Below are positions 55,027 to 63,300 of a stretch of 64,000 nucleotides of DNA, one piece after another. Source of the stretch: Chromatiales bacterium. GTDB lineage: Bacteria; Pseudomonadota; Gammaproteobacteria; Chromatiales; Chromatiaceae. The stretch spans positions 62,001-126,000 of the forward strand of contig JANQRK010000029.1 of the NCBI GenBank assembly GCA_028284585.1, in the 5' to 3' direction. How positions within the stretch are numbered: position 1 is the first letter of the stretch; every line of letters starts with the position of its first letter. Below the pieces are notes generated by a model. That model was not told the origin of the DNA, ran no database searches, and saw nothing but the letters and a program-made list of their open reading frames with translations. The translations under genes were made by a program, and so were the position numbers.

Positions 55027-57268
55027 TGACAGAATCCTCGAGGGCGCGGCGGATGCGGCGCAGCGAGCGCGCCACGAAACTCGAGGTCTCCTGCTCCATG
55101 GGACGGATCGTGCCCTCGCGGATCTTGCGCGCGACGCTGGTTGCCGGCATCAGCGCGACCTTAGCTCCGTGTTGATCGACAAAGAGCATGTTTCGCGTAT
55201 GCGGGTTTACCCACAGTAGCTTGACCGCCTGTTCCTCTTCCGCGTCGGTTTCGCGCATGACGAACCAGTTGCCTGCCTCGCGCATCAGTTTGTCTGCGAC
55301 GCGATGGTCGGCCTCGGTGATCGTTGACTCAGGCGCCGCGCTGGCCGTCTCGCGTTCATCCTCGGCGCGTTGGGCGGGCGGCCCGCCAGCAGGTTCCTTG
55401 GCCGGCTGCGCTGACACTGCCTCCATCGGTTTAACAGCGGCGGGCGCACCGGTTTCTGGAGCTTTATCAAGTGCCTCTACGACCCGTCGTATGTTCTGTT
55501 CATGATGGGGGATCAGGCTGCCTACAGTGGATTCGAGTCGCAGCGTGAGGTCATCACGCATCGCTTGATCGAGCGGCTGCCCCCCCGCGGCATAGACTGC
55601 GGCGGCGACCAGCGCCTCGCCAACGCTATAAGCGCTGCTCCAACTGGCCGAGTCGGTATCCAAGTCACTGCGCAACAGCAGTAGCGTCAGATAGTCGGCA
55701 TAGGTCGTGGTCAGAAAGGTCACTACCGCCGGTGCGACCTCAATGTCGCCACCGATGTCATCGATCGTATGCTTGACGATAGCCTTGGCTTGCTCGAGTC
55801 TGGCTCGGCCGCGCTCTGCTTCGAGGGTGCGCTCTTCTGTCGCGGTGGATTGGTGTTCCAGTTTCTTTTCGGCCCGATCCAATGCGGCGATTTGTTCGAC
55901 GAAGAAGTCGTCGTCTAGCGATTCCTGGCGCAGGATCTCGGTAACGATTTCTTGCAACTGGGGATAAATGCCGGCGCGCAGATTGTCTTCGCGTACCCAG
56001 CGTATACCGGCGTCGAGCATACGTTCAAACAGCCGCCGGGCAGGGTGATCGGTATTCTCAAGAAAGTCCGGACTCTGCACCGCGATCTTCAGGTATCGCG
56101 TGTGCAAGTGGCTGAGCAGGGTCTTGACCGTGTTGGGTAGCAGCTTCTCGTTCAGCATGGCCTCGAACAGCATGCCGACGATGTCGATGACATCCTCTTC
56201 ATGGCTGTCTAGGCGGTCACGGCCAACTAGATTCTTTATGATCTGACGCTGCTTCTCCAGCGCAGTCTTGACCTTCAGCAACAGCGTCGCATCGACTGCG
56301 ACTACCTTGGCACCGGCCGGACCCGATGGGATCGGCACCGGGTGTGGAGCTTCCTGGAGGACGCGCACGTCGCCGATCGCATCATGGACATCGCCGGCGA
56401 TCGGTGTGATGGGTACGGAAGTATGCAGCGGTTCCTGTACGGCCTGGGTCTGTCTCTTCGCCATCAGTAACTGACCGATCGCGGAGAGTGTTTCGGCCGA
56501 GGTCGGTGGCGTTGGATGTAGGCCGCCTGGGGGCGGCGCGGTGGCCGCTTCGGCTACTCCGTCACCCGCCGCCGTGGCCTCCGCCACCTGATCGTCTGCT
56601 GCTTGCCCACCTGCTCCCGCAGAGCCAGAGCCGAAGCGCTGATACTCGAACTTGAGATTGGGCAGGATACCGATGTCTTTCAGGCGCTGATTGAATCCCG
56701 CATAGAGGTCGCCGAGGCGGCTCATCACATAGCGATCGAATAAGGTGTAGAACACCAGTCGAACCTCTTTCTCGACCTCGAGCTTGCGGCTCACCGGATC
56801 GAAGATGCGGATGATCTGGAGGGGATTCGCCGGGACCTGATCGACTGGCATTGGTCTCCCGCCGACTACCGCAGACAACCGTTGTGACAGGGCGTGTAAC
56901 TCGCCGAGTTGTCGGTCGAGGGTGCGTTTCGCGATCGTCTCCAACGCCAATGAGCGTTCGTAGTCTTCGACCTCAACCAGACTGAGGGTGTCCGCGCCGA
57001 GCTGTTTGCTGTTGGAAGAGGCCTGGGCGAACGATAAAAGGGTTTCGCGAAGGTTGTTCTCGAATTCGCCGACGATGGTTTCTTCTTTTAAGTAGAACTC
57101 GCGTTGGGCATCGAAGAACAGCCGTTGTAGGCGGTTGTTCTCGGCAGCGTCGGCGAACTCCAGCAGGACCTGACTCGACGAGTCGAATAGTTGGCGGAAT
57201 CCCTCGACTAGGCTGCACGTGACCTCATCCTGCCACTCGACCAATAGCTTCTTAGTGCTCGTTTGCAT
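55019..57268 (-). CDS. DUF1631 family protein, large alpha-helical, function unknown
   Basis: The product, about 749 residues from ATG 57268, belongs to DUF1631 (sometimes mislabelled thymidine phosphorylase). Recognisable parts are AENNRLQRLFFDAQREFYLKEETIVGEFENNLRETL, FDPVSRKLEVEKEVRLVFYTLFDRYVMSRLGDLYAGFNQRLKDIGILPNL and VIDIVGMLFEAMLNEKLLPNTVKTLLSHLHTRYLK. It has Ala/Pro-rich linkers near residues 225-250 and 610-640. The C terminus (LLWVNPHTRNMLFVDQHGAKVALMPATSVARKIREG) looks like a small PilZ-neighbour beta region. Alternative starts at 57304 and 57415 exist and none has a good binding site. The PilZ gene follows in overlap, so a link to c-di-GMP is inferred. Confidence 0.8.
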   Translation of the reverse strand: MQTSTKKLLVEWQDEVTCSLVEGFRQLFDSSSQVLLEFADAAENNRLQRLFFDAQREFYLKEETIVGEFENNLRETLLSFAQASSNSKQLGADTLSLVEVEDYERSLALETIAKRTLDRQLGELHALSQRLSAVVGGRPMPVDQVPANPLQIIRIFDPVSRKLEVEKEVRLVFYTLFDRYVMSRLGDLYAGFNQRLKDIGILPNLKFEYQRFGSGSAGAGGQAADDQVAEATAAGDGVAEAATAPPPGGLHPTPPTSAETLSAIGQLLMAKRQTQAVQEPLHTSVPITPIAGDVHDAIGDVRVLQEAPHPVPIPSGPAGAKVVAVDATLLLKVKTALEKQRQIIKNLVGRDRLDSHEEDVIDIVGMLFEAMLNEKLLPNTVKTLLSHLHTRYLKIAVQSPDFLENTDHPARRLFERMLDAGIRWVREDNLRAGIYPQLQEIVTEILRQESLDDDFFVEQIAALDRAEKKLEHQSTATEERTLEAERGRARLEQAKAIVKHTIDDIGGDIEVAPAVVTFLTTTYADYLTLLLLRSDLDTDSASWSSAYSVGEALVAAAVYAAGGQPLDQAMRDDLTLRLESTVGSLIPHHEQNIRRVVEALDKAPETGAPAAVKPMEAVSAQPAKEPAGGPPAQRAEDERETASAAPESTITEADHRVADKLMREAGNWFVMRETDAEEEQAVKLLWVNPHTRNMLFVDQHGAKVALMPATSVARKIREGTIRPMEQETSSFVARSLRRIRRALEDSVNG

Positions 57269-57405
57269 GGACTCGCGTTCGGTGGACGGTTGTAGGGGAA
57301 GCATATTCTTGACGAGACAGGATGTTACCCCCTTACATCGGTGCATACCTGGGCCAACTTGAGCAGAATCGCTAAATCTGTCTAGTTTTTGCACTGGAGA
57401 CGGGA

Positions 57406-57843
57406 GTGATTGCACTGCTGCAACGGGTTTCTCAGGCAGAGGTATTGGTCGCGGGCCAATCGGTCGCGGGTATTGATCGAGGCCTGCTGGTATTGCTCGG
57501 TGTGCAAAAAGACGATGATTCGCGGCGCGCCGACCGGCTGCTCGAACGCTTGCTGACTTACCGGGTCTTTGCCGATGCCACGGGCAAGATGAATCTCAGC
57601 TTGCTCGATGTCAGCGGTGGGTTGCTGTTGGTACCACAGTTCACCTTGGCGGCCGACACGCGCAAAGGCCGGCGCCCGAGCTTTTCGTCGGCCGCAGCGC
57701 CGCGCGAGGGCGAGCGCCTCTTCAATCATCTGCTGGATCGAGCTCGCGGACGCCTGGATCAGGTCGGCAGTGGTCGCTTTGGTGCGGATATGCAGGTCAG
57801 CCTAACCAATGATGGGCCGGTGACCTTTTGGCTGGAGACCTAA
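57406..57843 (+). CDS. dtd: D-aminoacyl-tRNA deacylase
   Basis: Dtd hydrolyses D-aminoacyl-tRNAs (and mischarged glycyl-tRNA-Ala), a proofreading function in the cytoplasm. The 145-residue protein has MIALLQRVSQAEV, GLLVLLGVQKDD, KMNLSLLDVSGGLLLVPQFTLAADTRKGRRPSFS with the catalytic SQFTL-like motif (here PQFTL), and NDGPVTFWLET, the Gly-cisPro motif that selects D-amino acids. The start is GTG 57406 with GGAG nearby. It diverges from the DUF1631 gene and precedes the his cluster. Confidence 0.95.
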   Translation: MIALLQRVSQAEVLVAGQSVAGIDRGLLVLLGVQKDDDSRRADRLLERLLTYRVFADATGKMNLSLLDVSGGLLLVPQFTLAADTRKGRRPSFSSAAAPREGERLFNHLLDRARGRLDQVGSGRFGADMQVSLTNDGPVTFWLET

Positions 57844-57937
57844 CTGCAAGGGCTTTGAGTGCGGCTGGGGTTTGCCCGTAAGGCGCCGATTTGGCGTAGA
57901 ATTGGCCTGAATTTGCAAGATAAAACAGGAAGCTGAA

Positions 57938-58528
57938 GTGGCGCGCAGTGCTCGCATCGAACGCAATACCCTAGAGACCCAGATCACCGTAGCGGTCGAA
58001 CTCGACGGCACTGGTGCGGCGCGATTTGACACTGGTGTTCCCTTTCTTGAGCACATGCTAGACCAGATTGCACGCCACGGCTTGGTAGATTTGGAGATCG
58101 TCGCTAAAGGCGACCTCGAGATCGATGCGCACCATACGGTCGAAGACATCGGGATCACATTTGGCCAAGCCTTCGCTGCCGCGGTCGGTGACAAAAAAGG
58201 CGTGCGTCGCTATGGGCACGCTTATGTCCCGCTCGACGAAGCCTTGTCTCGCGTTGTTCTGGACCTGTCAGGTCGCCCGGGATTGGTGTTCGGCGTCGAG
58301 TTCAGGCGGAGTATGATTGGCGGGTTTGATGTCGACCTGTTTCGTGAGTTCTTCCAGGGGTTCGTTAATCATGCCGCGGTGACCCTGCATATTGATAACT
58401 TACGCGGGATTAACGCGCACCACCAGGCTGAGACTGTGTTCAAGGCCTTCGGTCGGGCACTGCGGATGGCGCTGGAGGTCGACGCCGGAATAGGCGATCG
58501 TGTGCCGTCGACCAAGGGCAGCCTCTAA
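57938..58528 (+). CDS. hisB: Imidazoleglycerol-phosphate dehydratase
   Basis: HisB dehydrates imidazole glycerol phosphate in histidine synthesis. The 196-residue manganese enzyme has the metal-binding motifs [30 protein letters not shown], and the C-terminal repeat [21 protein letters not shown]. It is the monofunctional form without the phosphatase domain fused in E. coli. The start is GTG 57938 with CAGGAAG upstream. The stop TAA (58526-58528) is part of the CTAA that borders a decayed copy of element B, so this his transcript carries the element between hisB and hisH. Confidence 0.96.
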   Translation: MARSARIERNTLETQITVAVELDGTGAARFDTGVPFLEHMLDQIARHGLVDLEIVAKGDLEIDAHHTVEDIGITFGQAFAAAVGDKKGVRRYGHAYVPLDEALSRVVLDLSGRPGLVFGVEFRRSMIGGFDVDLFREFFQGFVNHAAVTLHIDNLRGINAHHQAETVFKAFGRALRMALEVDAGIGDRVPSTKGSL

Positions 58529-58748
58529 TGAGTGAAGCGGTACGTTCTGTGATGCGCAGCCGATTCAAGCGCCTCATCGACAAGGCGCGTGAGCGCGGAA
58601 CTCGCCAATGCTAATTCAAGCGAGCGCAACGCTGGCGATGGGGTGTGTGGGCCGGCCCTTCGGGTATGCCATTCCCTGCAGAGTGCGTGTTTCCTTGGCC
58701 CAACTGCGGGGCTCTGAGCGTCACAGAACTTGTCGCTTGGCTAACTGG
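58525..58748. mobile_element. Decayed relative of MITE-like element B between hisB and hisH
   Basis: About 216 bp after the CTAA of the hisB stop. The left end (AAGCGG, then TTCTGT and GCGCAG) and the right end (GAGCGTCACAGAA, then CGCTTGGC) align with the terminal repeats of element B at 53340-53607 with many substitutions, and pair with each other. The right border reads CTGG (58745-58748) where element B has CTAG. The hisH ribosome binding site follows at once. There is no coding frame. Confidence 0.7.
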
Positions 58749-58756
58749 GAGGAGGC

Positions 58757-59398
58757 GTGGCACAGAAGATCGCCGTGATTGATTACGGCATGGGAAATTT
58801 GCGCTCGGTGTCGAAGGCGGTGGAGCATGTTGCAGGCGATGCCCAGGTCCGGGTGACCGACGACCCGGGATTCATTGCCAATGCCGACCGTGTCGTCTTT
58901 CCTGGACAGGGCGCGGCGCGCGAATGTATGGCGGCGATCGGGAAACACCATCTCAATCAAGCAGTTCTACATGCCGCCAAGGGCAAGCCCTTCCTGGGAA
59001 TCTGTATGGGCCTACAGGTGCTGATGGGACATTCCGAAGAGAACGATGGCACTGAGTTGCTGAACCTTTTGCCCGGAAAGGTCCAACGCTTCGACGGCTT
59101 GGCGACCGGCGACAGCGGGCTGCCGCTTAAAATTCCCCACATGGGCTGGAGCCCAATACGCCAGCTCAGGACCCATGCGCTCTGGCATGGCATTCCAGAC
59201 CACAGTCGATTTTATTTCGTCCATAGTTATCGTGTGGTCCCCGACGATGTGTCACTGATAGCGGCGACCGCTGATTACGGGGTGCGATTTACCGCAGCGA
59301 TCGAGCGCGATAACCTGTTCGCAACCCAGTTCCATCCAGAAAAGAGTGCTGATGTGGGACTGCGGTTGTTGAAAAACTTTGTGAACTGGGGCGTCTGA
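58757..59398 (+). CDS. hisH: Imidazole glycerol phosphate synthase, glutaminase subunit
   Basis: HisH releases ammonia from glutamine and channels it to HisF. The 213-residue class I amidotransferase has IAVIDYGMGNLRSVSKAVEHV, VFPGQGAARECMAAI (with GQGA where many have GVGA), the nucleophile in LGICMGLQVLMGHSEEN and the His-Glu pair in FATQFHPEKSADVGL. The start is GTG 58757 preceded by GGGAGGAGG. hisA follows after 84 bases. Confidence 0.96.
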   Translation: MAQKIAVIDYGMGNLRSVSKAVEHVAGDAQVRVTDDPGFIANADRVVFPGQGAARECMAAIGKHHLNQAVLHAAKGKPFLGICMGLQVLMGHSEENDGTELLNLLPGKVQRFDGLATGDSGLPLKIPHMGWSPIRQLRTHALWHGIPDHSRFYFVHSYRVVPDDVSLIAATADYGVRFTAAIERDNLFATQFHPEKSADVGLRLLKNFVNWGV

Positions 59399-59482
59399 CC
59401 GCTCGTGTCAACCGGCGAGATTGCTCCTGGACCTTTGGGCCTCGAGACTTTCTGTCAACCGATCGTTGAGGGCAACTAACGC

Positions 59483-60220
59483 ATGATCCTGATACCAGCA
59501 ATCGACTTAAAAGACGGCAAATGCGTACGCCTCCGGCAAGGCGTGATGGACGATGACACGGTGTTCTCCGATGATCCGCTAGCGGTAGCACAGCGTTGGG
59601 TGGATGCCGGAGCGCGCCGTCTGCACATTGTCGATCTCAACGGCGCGTTCGCTGGCCGGCCGCAGAACGCGGAACCGGTGCGGCGCATTGCTGAGGCCTT
59701 CCCCGAGCTACCGATCCAAGTCGGGGGCGGGATACGCGATGCAGAGACGGTCGAGGCCTATCTCGATGCTGGGGTGCAGTGGTGCATCTTAGGCACCAAG
59801 GCGGTTCGTGAACCGCATTTTGTCTCGGAAGTTTGTCTCCAGTTCCCAAGTCATATCATCGTCGGTCTGGATGCCAAAAACGGAAAGGTTGCGGTCGAAG
59901 GCTGGTCAAAACTATCGCGCCACGACGTTATCGATATGGCGCAGCATTTCGAGAACGATGGCGTGGATGCCATCGTTTACACCGATATCAGTCGAGATGG
60001 GATGATGCAGGGACTGAATGTCGAGTCGACCGCCAAGTTGGCGAATGCGGTGCGCATCCCGGTTATTGCCTCTGGTGGTATCACCACCATCGATGACGTA
60101 CGCTCATTGTGCGCCACTGATAGTGACAACATTATCGGCGCGATTGCCGGTCGCGCGCTGTACGAGGGGACACTCGACCTGGCCGAGGGGCAGCGCCTGG
60201 CAAACGAGCTGCGCGGATAA
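59483..60220 (+). CDS. hisA: ProFAR isomerase (HisA)
   Basis: HisA isomerises ProFAR to PRFAR, an Amadori rearrangement in histidine synthesis. The 245-residue TIM barrel has the catalytic Asp8 in [18 protein letters not shown], the first phosphate loop QVGGGIRD, the catalytic Asp in [14 protein letters not shown] and the second phosphate loop [11 protein letters not shown] with [12 protein letters not shown]. All key residues are present. It lies between hisH and hisF. Confidence 0.97.
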   Translation: MILIPAIDLKDGKCVRLRQGVMDDDTVFSDDPLAVAQRWVDAGARRLHIVDLNGAFAGRPQNAEPVRRIAEAFPELPIQVGGGIRDAETVEAYLDAGVQWCILGTKAVREPHFVSEVCLQFPSHIIVGLDAKNGKVAVEGWSKLSRHDVIDMAQHFENDGVDAIVYTDISRDGMMQGLNVESTAKLANAVRIPVIASGGITTIDDVRSLCATDSDNIIGAIAGRALYEGTLDLAEGQRLANELRG

Positions 60221-60289
60221 CTCTCGCGCTGAAAGCCGGGTCCGGCCCCCGTTTCCCGTGGGCTTCATTGACTGCTTCAGGAACTACAG

Positions 60290-61048
60290 ATGGGACTCGC
60301 GAAGCGTATCATTCCGTGCCTCGATGTCGACGCCGGCCGAGTTGTCAAAGGTGTCCGCTTCGTTGATATCCGCGACGCTGGCGACCCGGTCGAGGTGGCG
60401 CGACGCTATAACGACGAAGGTGCCGACGAAATCACTTTTCTCGACATCACCGCCACCGCGCACGAACGTGACACCATCGTGCATGTGGTTGAGCAGGTGG
60501 CCTCTGAGGTATTCATCCCGCTGACAGTCGGTGGTGGTATCCGCACAGCCGGAGACGTATTGCGCATGCTGGATGCGGGTGCCGACAAGGTTGCGATCAA
60601 TTCGGCTGCGGTGGCTAACCCCGAGTTCGTGCGAGAGGTGACCGACCGCTTTGGTTCGCAATGCATTGTCGTAGCGATCGACGCCAAGCAGGTCGACGAC
60701 CACTGGGAGATCTTTACCCACGGCGGGCGCAAGCCGACCGGCATCGATGCAGTCACTTGGGCGCGCCGTATGGTCGAGTTCGGTGCTGGCGAGATCTTGT
60801 TGACTAGCATGGACCGCGACGGCACCAAGGCTGGGTTCGACAATCGACTAAACCATGCCGTAGCGAAGGCGGTGTCGGTGCCACTGATTGCGTCCGGCGG
60901 GGTGGGCAACTTGCAGCATTTGGTAGATGGTGTGCAGCAGGGCGGTGCCGATGCGGTATTGGCGGCCTCGATATTTCACTTTGCCACATACAGCATCGGT
61001 GAGGCGAAACGCTTTATGGCCCACCAAGGAGTCGAGGTTCGCCTTTAA
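60290..61048 (+). CDS. hisF: Imidazole glycerol phosphate synthase, cyclase subunit
   Basis: HisF uses ammonia from HisH to form imidazole glycerol phosphate and AICAR. The 252-residue barrel has the catalytic Asp11 in [19 protein letters not shown], the phosphate loops [13 protein letters not shown] and [12 protein letters not shown], and the catalytic Asp in [19 protein letters not shown] precedes the ATG. It is followed after 40 bases by hisE; no hisI lies between. Confidence 0.97.
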   Translation: MGLAKRIIPCLDVDAGRVVKGVRFVDIRDAGDPVEVARRYNDEGADEITFLDITATAHERDTIVHVVEQVASEVFIPLTVGGGIRTAGDVLRMLDAGADKVAINSAAVANPEFVREVTDRFGSQCIVVAIDAKQVDDHWEIFTHGGRKPTGIDAVTWARRMVEFGAGEILLTSMDRDGTKAGFDNRLNHAVAKAVSVPLIASGGVGNLQHLVDGVQQGGADAVLAASIFHFATYSIGEAKRFMAHQGVEVRL

Positions 61049-61088
61049 ACCCGGCCTTACCACCATTAGAGAAACCGCTGGGGTAAAC

Positions 61089-61406
61089 ATGACCGATACA
61101 CTGGACAGGCTGGCCGAGGTGCTTGAGGAGCGTAAGCGTGCCGAGCCGGATAGCTCCTATGTGGCACAGCTCTATCACAAGGGCCTAGATGCCATTCTTA
61201 AAAAGATCGGTGAGGAGGCCACCGAAACCGTCCTGGCCGCGAAAGATGGCGATCGCGACAAGATCGTCTACGAGGTGGCGGATCTGTGGTTCCATAGCTT
61301 GGTGTTGCTGGCCCATCAGAACCTACATCCGGACGATGTCTGCAACGAGCTGGCACGCCGATTCGGGCTATCCGGCCTTGAGGAGAAGGCTCGGCGTAGC
61401 GAGTGA
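61089..61406 (+). CDS. hisE: Phosphoribosyl-ATP diphosphatase
   Basis: HisE hydrolyses phosphoribosyl-ATP to phosphoribosyl-AMP, the second histidine step. The 105-residue all-helical protein starts [55 protein letters not shown] and contains the metal-binding EEATE and [10 protein letters not shown] motifs. Start ATG 61089 was chosen to match the family; the open frame upstream overlaps hisF. The next step enzyme HisI is not encoded in this window. tatA follows after 126 bases, the same hisE-tatABC linkage as in Pseudomonas. Confidence 0.95.
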   Translation: MTDTLDRLAEVLEERKRAEPDSSYVAQLYHKGLDAILKKIGEEATETVLAAKDGDRDKIVYEVADLWFHSLVLLAHQNLHPDDVCNELARRFGLSGLEEKARRSE

Positions 61407-61532
61407 ACAGGGTCGTGGGTGGGTCTTGGCATGCCACCAGGCGCTGACCCGAGCACGTAACCTTTACGGTATCATTCGTGTCTTACCATAGGGGCCCTTT
61501 GTAGAAACATCGGGTCATAAACGGAGAGCGAA

Positions 61533-61769
61533 ATGGGTTTTGGTGGAATCAGTATTTGGCAGTTGCTGATCGTTCTGGCGATCGTCCTGCTGTTGTTCGG
61601 TACCAAACGCCTGCGCAACCTGGGGGGTGACCTCGGGAACGCGGTCAAGGGTTTTAAGAATGCGATGGGTGACGAAGAAAAAAAGGCCGAGAGTCCGACT
61701 GAGAAGTTGGAAAAGGCCGACGAGAAAATCATCGAGGGTGAGGCGACCCGCGATAAGGAAAAACACTAA
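61533..61769 (+). CDS. tatA: Sec-independent protein translocase TatA
   Basis: TatA forms the pore element of the twin-arginine pathway. The 78-residue protein has a short N-terminal helix ([21 protein letters not shown]), the [24 protein letters not shown] hinge and amphipathic helix, and a charged C-terminal tail. GAGAG precedes the ATG. tatB starts 21 bases downstream. Confidence 0.95.
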   Translation: MGFGGISIWQLLIVLAIVLLLFGTKRLRNLGGDLGNAVKGFKNAMGDEEKKAESPTEKLEKADEKIIEGEATRDKEKH

Positions 61770-61790
61770 TCTCACTCACGAGTCCTGCGC

Positions 61791-62114
61791 ATGTTCGACG
61801 TCGGTTTTCTCGAGCTGCTGCTGATCGGTGTTGTTGCCTTGCTGGTCTTAGGTCCCGAGCGTCTACCGCGAGCCGCACGAACCGCCGGTAAATGGATTGG
61901 CCGCGGGCGGCGTTTCGTCGGCTCGGTGAAGGCCGACATCGATCGTGAGATCAAGGCCGACGAGCTGCGCCAGCTGCTCGAAAAACAGCGCAACAGCAAT
62001 CCTTTGCATGAGGTTGTCGAGGACGGAAAAGAGCAGTTCGCGCAGATAAAGCGCGACACCGAGGCGGCGCTGAATGTCAACCGCAAGTCGCCTGCAGACA
62101 AGCAGGATGAGTAG
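61791..62114 (+). CDS. tatB: Sec-independent protein translocase TatB
   Basis: TatB works with TatC in substrate recognition. The 107-residue protein has the N-terminal [32 protein letters not shown], including the Glu in the helix and GPERLP that distinguish TatB from TatA, followed by an amphipathic helix and a charged tail. Its last eight bases overlap tatC. Confidence 0.95.
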   Translation: MFDVGFLELLLIGVVALLVLGPERLPRAARTAGKWIGRGRRFVGSVKADIDREIKADELRQLLEKQRNSNPLHEVVEDGKEQFAQIKRDTEAALNVNRKSPADKQDE

Positions 62115-63282
62115 CAATTCGGCTCTGCCCGAGCAGCCGTTTATCAGTCACCTGATTGAGCTGCGCGACCGTTTGATACGCATGGTACTGGCGGTGCTCG
62201 TCGTTTTTCTCGCGCTGTTCCCTTTCAGTAACGATATCTATGTCTTCGTTGCCGACCCGCTGATGGCTGCCTTGCCGGAAGGCACCAGCATGATCGCCAC
62301 CCAGGTTGCATCGCCTTTCTTGACCCCGTTCAAGTTGGCATTGGTCACGGCGGTCTTCATCTCCATGCCGTATCTTTTGCATCAGTTCTGGTCGTTTATT
62401 GCGCCCGGGCTCTATCGGCATGAGCAGCGTCTTGCCCTGCCGCTGCTGACGTCAAGTATCTTGCTCTTCTACTTGGGTGCTGCGTTCGCCTATGCGGTCG
62501 TATTTCCCTTGGTGTTCACCTTCCTCACTGCAGTGACACCAGAAGGTGTAGCGATGATGACGGACATCGCGCATTACTTCGATTTCGTCTTGACCCTGTT
62601 TTTCGCCTTTGGTCTCGCCTTCGAGGTGCCAATTGCCACGATTGTGCTGGTGCTTGCAGGTATTACGACACCACAGAGGTTGGCCACAAAACGACCCTAT
62701 GTGATCGTTGCAGCCTTTGTGATCGGTATGTTGCTCACCCCGCCGGATATCATATCGCAGACGCTGTTGGCACTGCCGATGTGGTTGCTGTTCGAAATCG
62801 GTCTGTTGCTCTCACGCGTGCTGTTACGCAAGCGTCACAGCCAGGCGGCGGACCAAGAGCACAGCGACGGAGAACCGGCAGTGGTAGCGGCGGGCTCGGA
62901 TCCCGGTGGAAGATCGCCCGCTGGTGGCGAGATGGAGGATGAGTTCGATCGGATCGAGCAAGAGTTTGACGCGCTCGATGCAGCATCGCAGGGCTCTGAC
63001 GCCAACGGTACTGCTGCCAAGTCGGAAGGCGCAGAGCAGTCCGGCGACGAACAGGATCTAACGGGATTGGGCGGGCTGTCTACCGCGAGACCGGCCGAAG
63101 GCAAGGGCCAAGACCGCTCGGCCAGCGAGGTTCTGGTCGATGCCAAGCTCGAACGGGTCGCAGCGCTGCGTGCAGCCGAAGCCTATGACGAGGCACGGCG
63201 ATTGCTCTATGACGTGCTCGCCGAGGGCAATGCTACTCAGGTCAAGGTCGCGCGCAACATTCTGGAACAGCTGGACACCTGA
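62107..63282 (+). CDS. tatC: Twin-arginine translocase subunit TatC with C-terminal extension
   Basis: TatC is the polytopic receptor for twin-arginine signal peptides. Residues 1-250 are a normal Tat[75 protein letters not shown] and [28 protein letters not shown], six helices. About 140 extra residues follow (391 in total): an acidic Gly/Ser/Asp-rich linker, then a helical segment [36 protein letters not shown] that resembles the C-terminal motif of FimV-like or TPR proteins. The start ATG 62107 overlaps tatB; an earlier in-frame ATG at 62074 lies inside tatB. Confidence 0.94.
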   Translation: MSSNSALPEQPFISHLIELRDRLIRMVLAVLVVFLALFPFSNDIYVFVADPLMAALPEGTSMIATQVASPFLTPFKLALVTAVFISMPYLLHQFWSFIAPGLYRHEQRLALPLLTSSILLFYLGAAFAYAVVFPLVFTFLTAVTPEGVAMMTDIAHYFDFVLTLFFAFGLAFEVPIATIVLVLAGITTPQRLATKRPYVIVAAFVIGMLLTPPDIISQTLLALPMWLLFEIGLLLSRVLLRKRHSQAADQEHSDGEPAVVAAGSDPGGRSPAGGEMEDEFDRIEQEFDALDAASQGSDANGTAAKSEGAEQSGDEQDLTGLGGLSTARPAEGKGQDRSASEVLVDAKLERVAALRAAEAYDEARRLLYDVLAEGNATQVKVARNILEQLDT

Positions 63283-63300
63283 AGTTCAGGGCAAGGCGTC

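Noticed and set aside
61049-61088. Remnant of hisI between hisF and hisE
   Set aside because: The gap is only 40 bases and contains no recognisable part of a cyclohydrolase.
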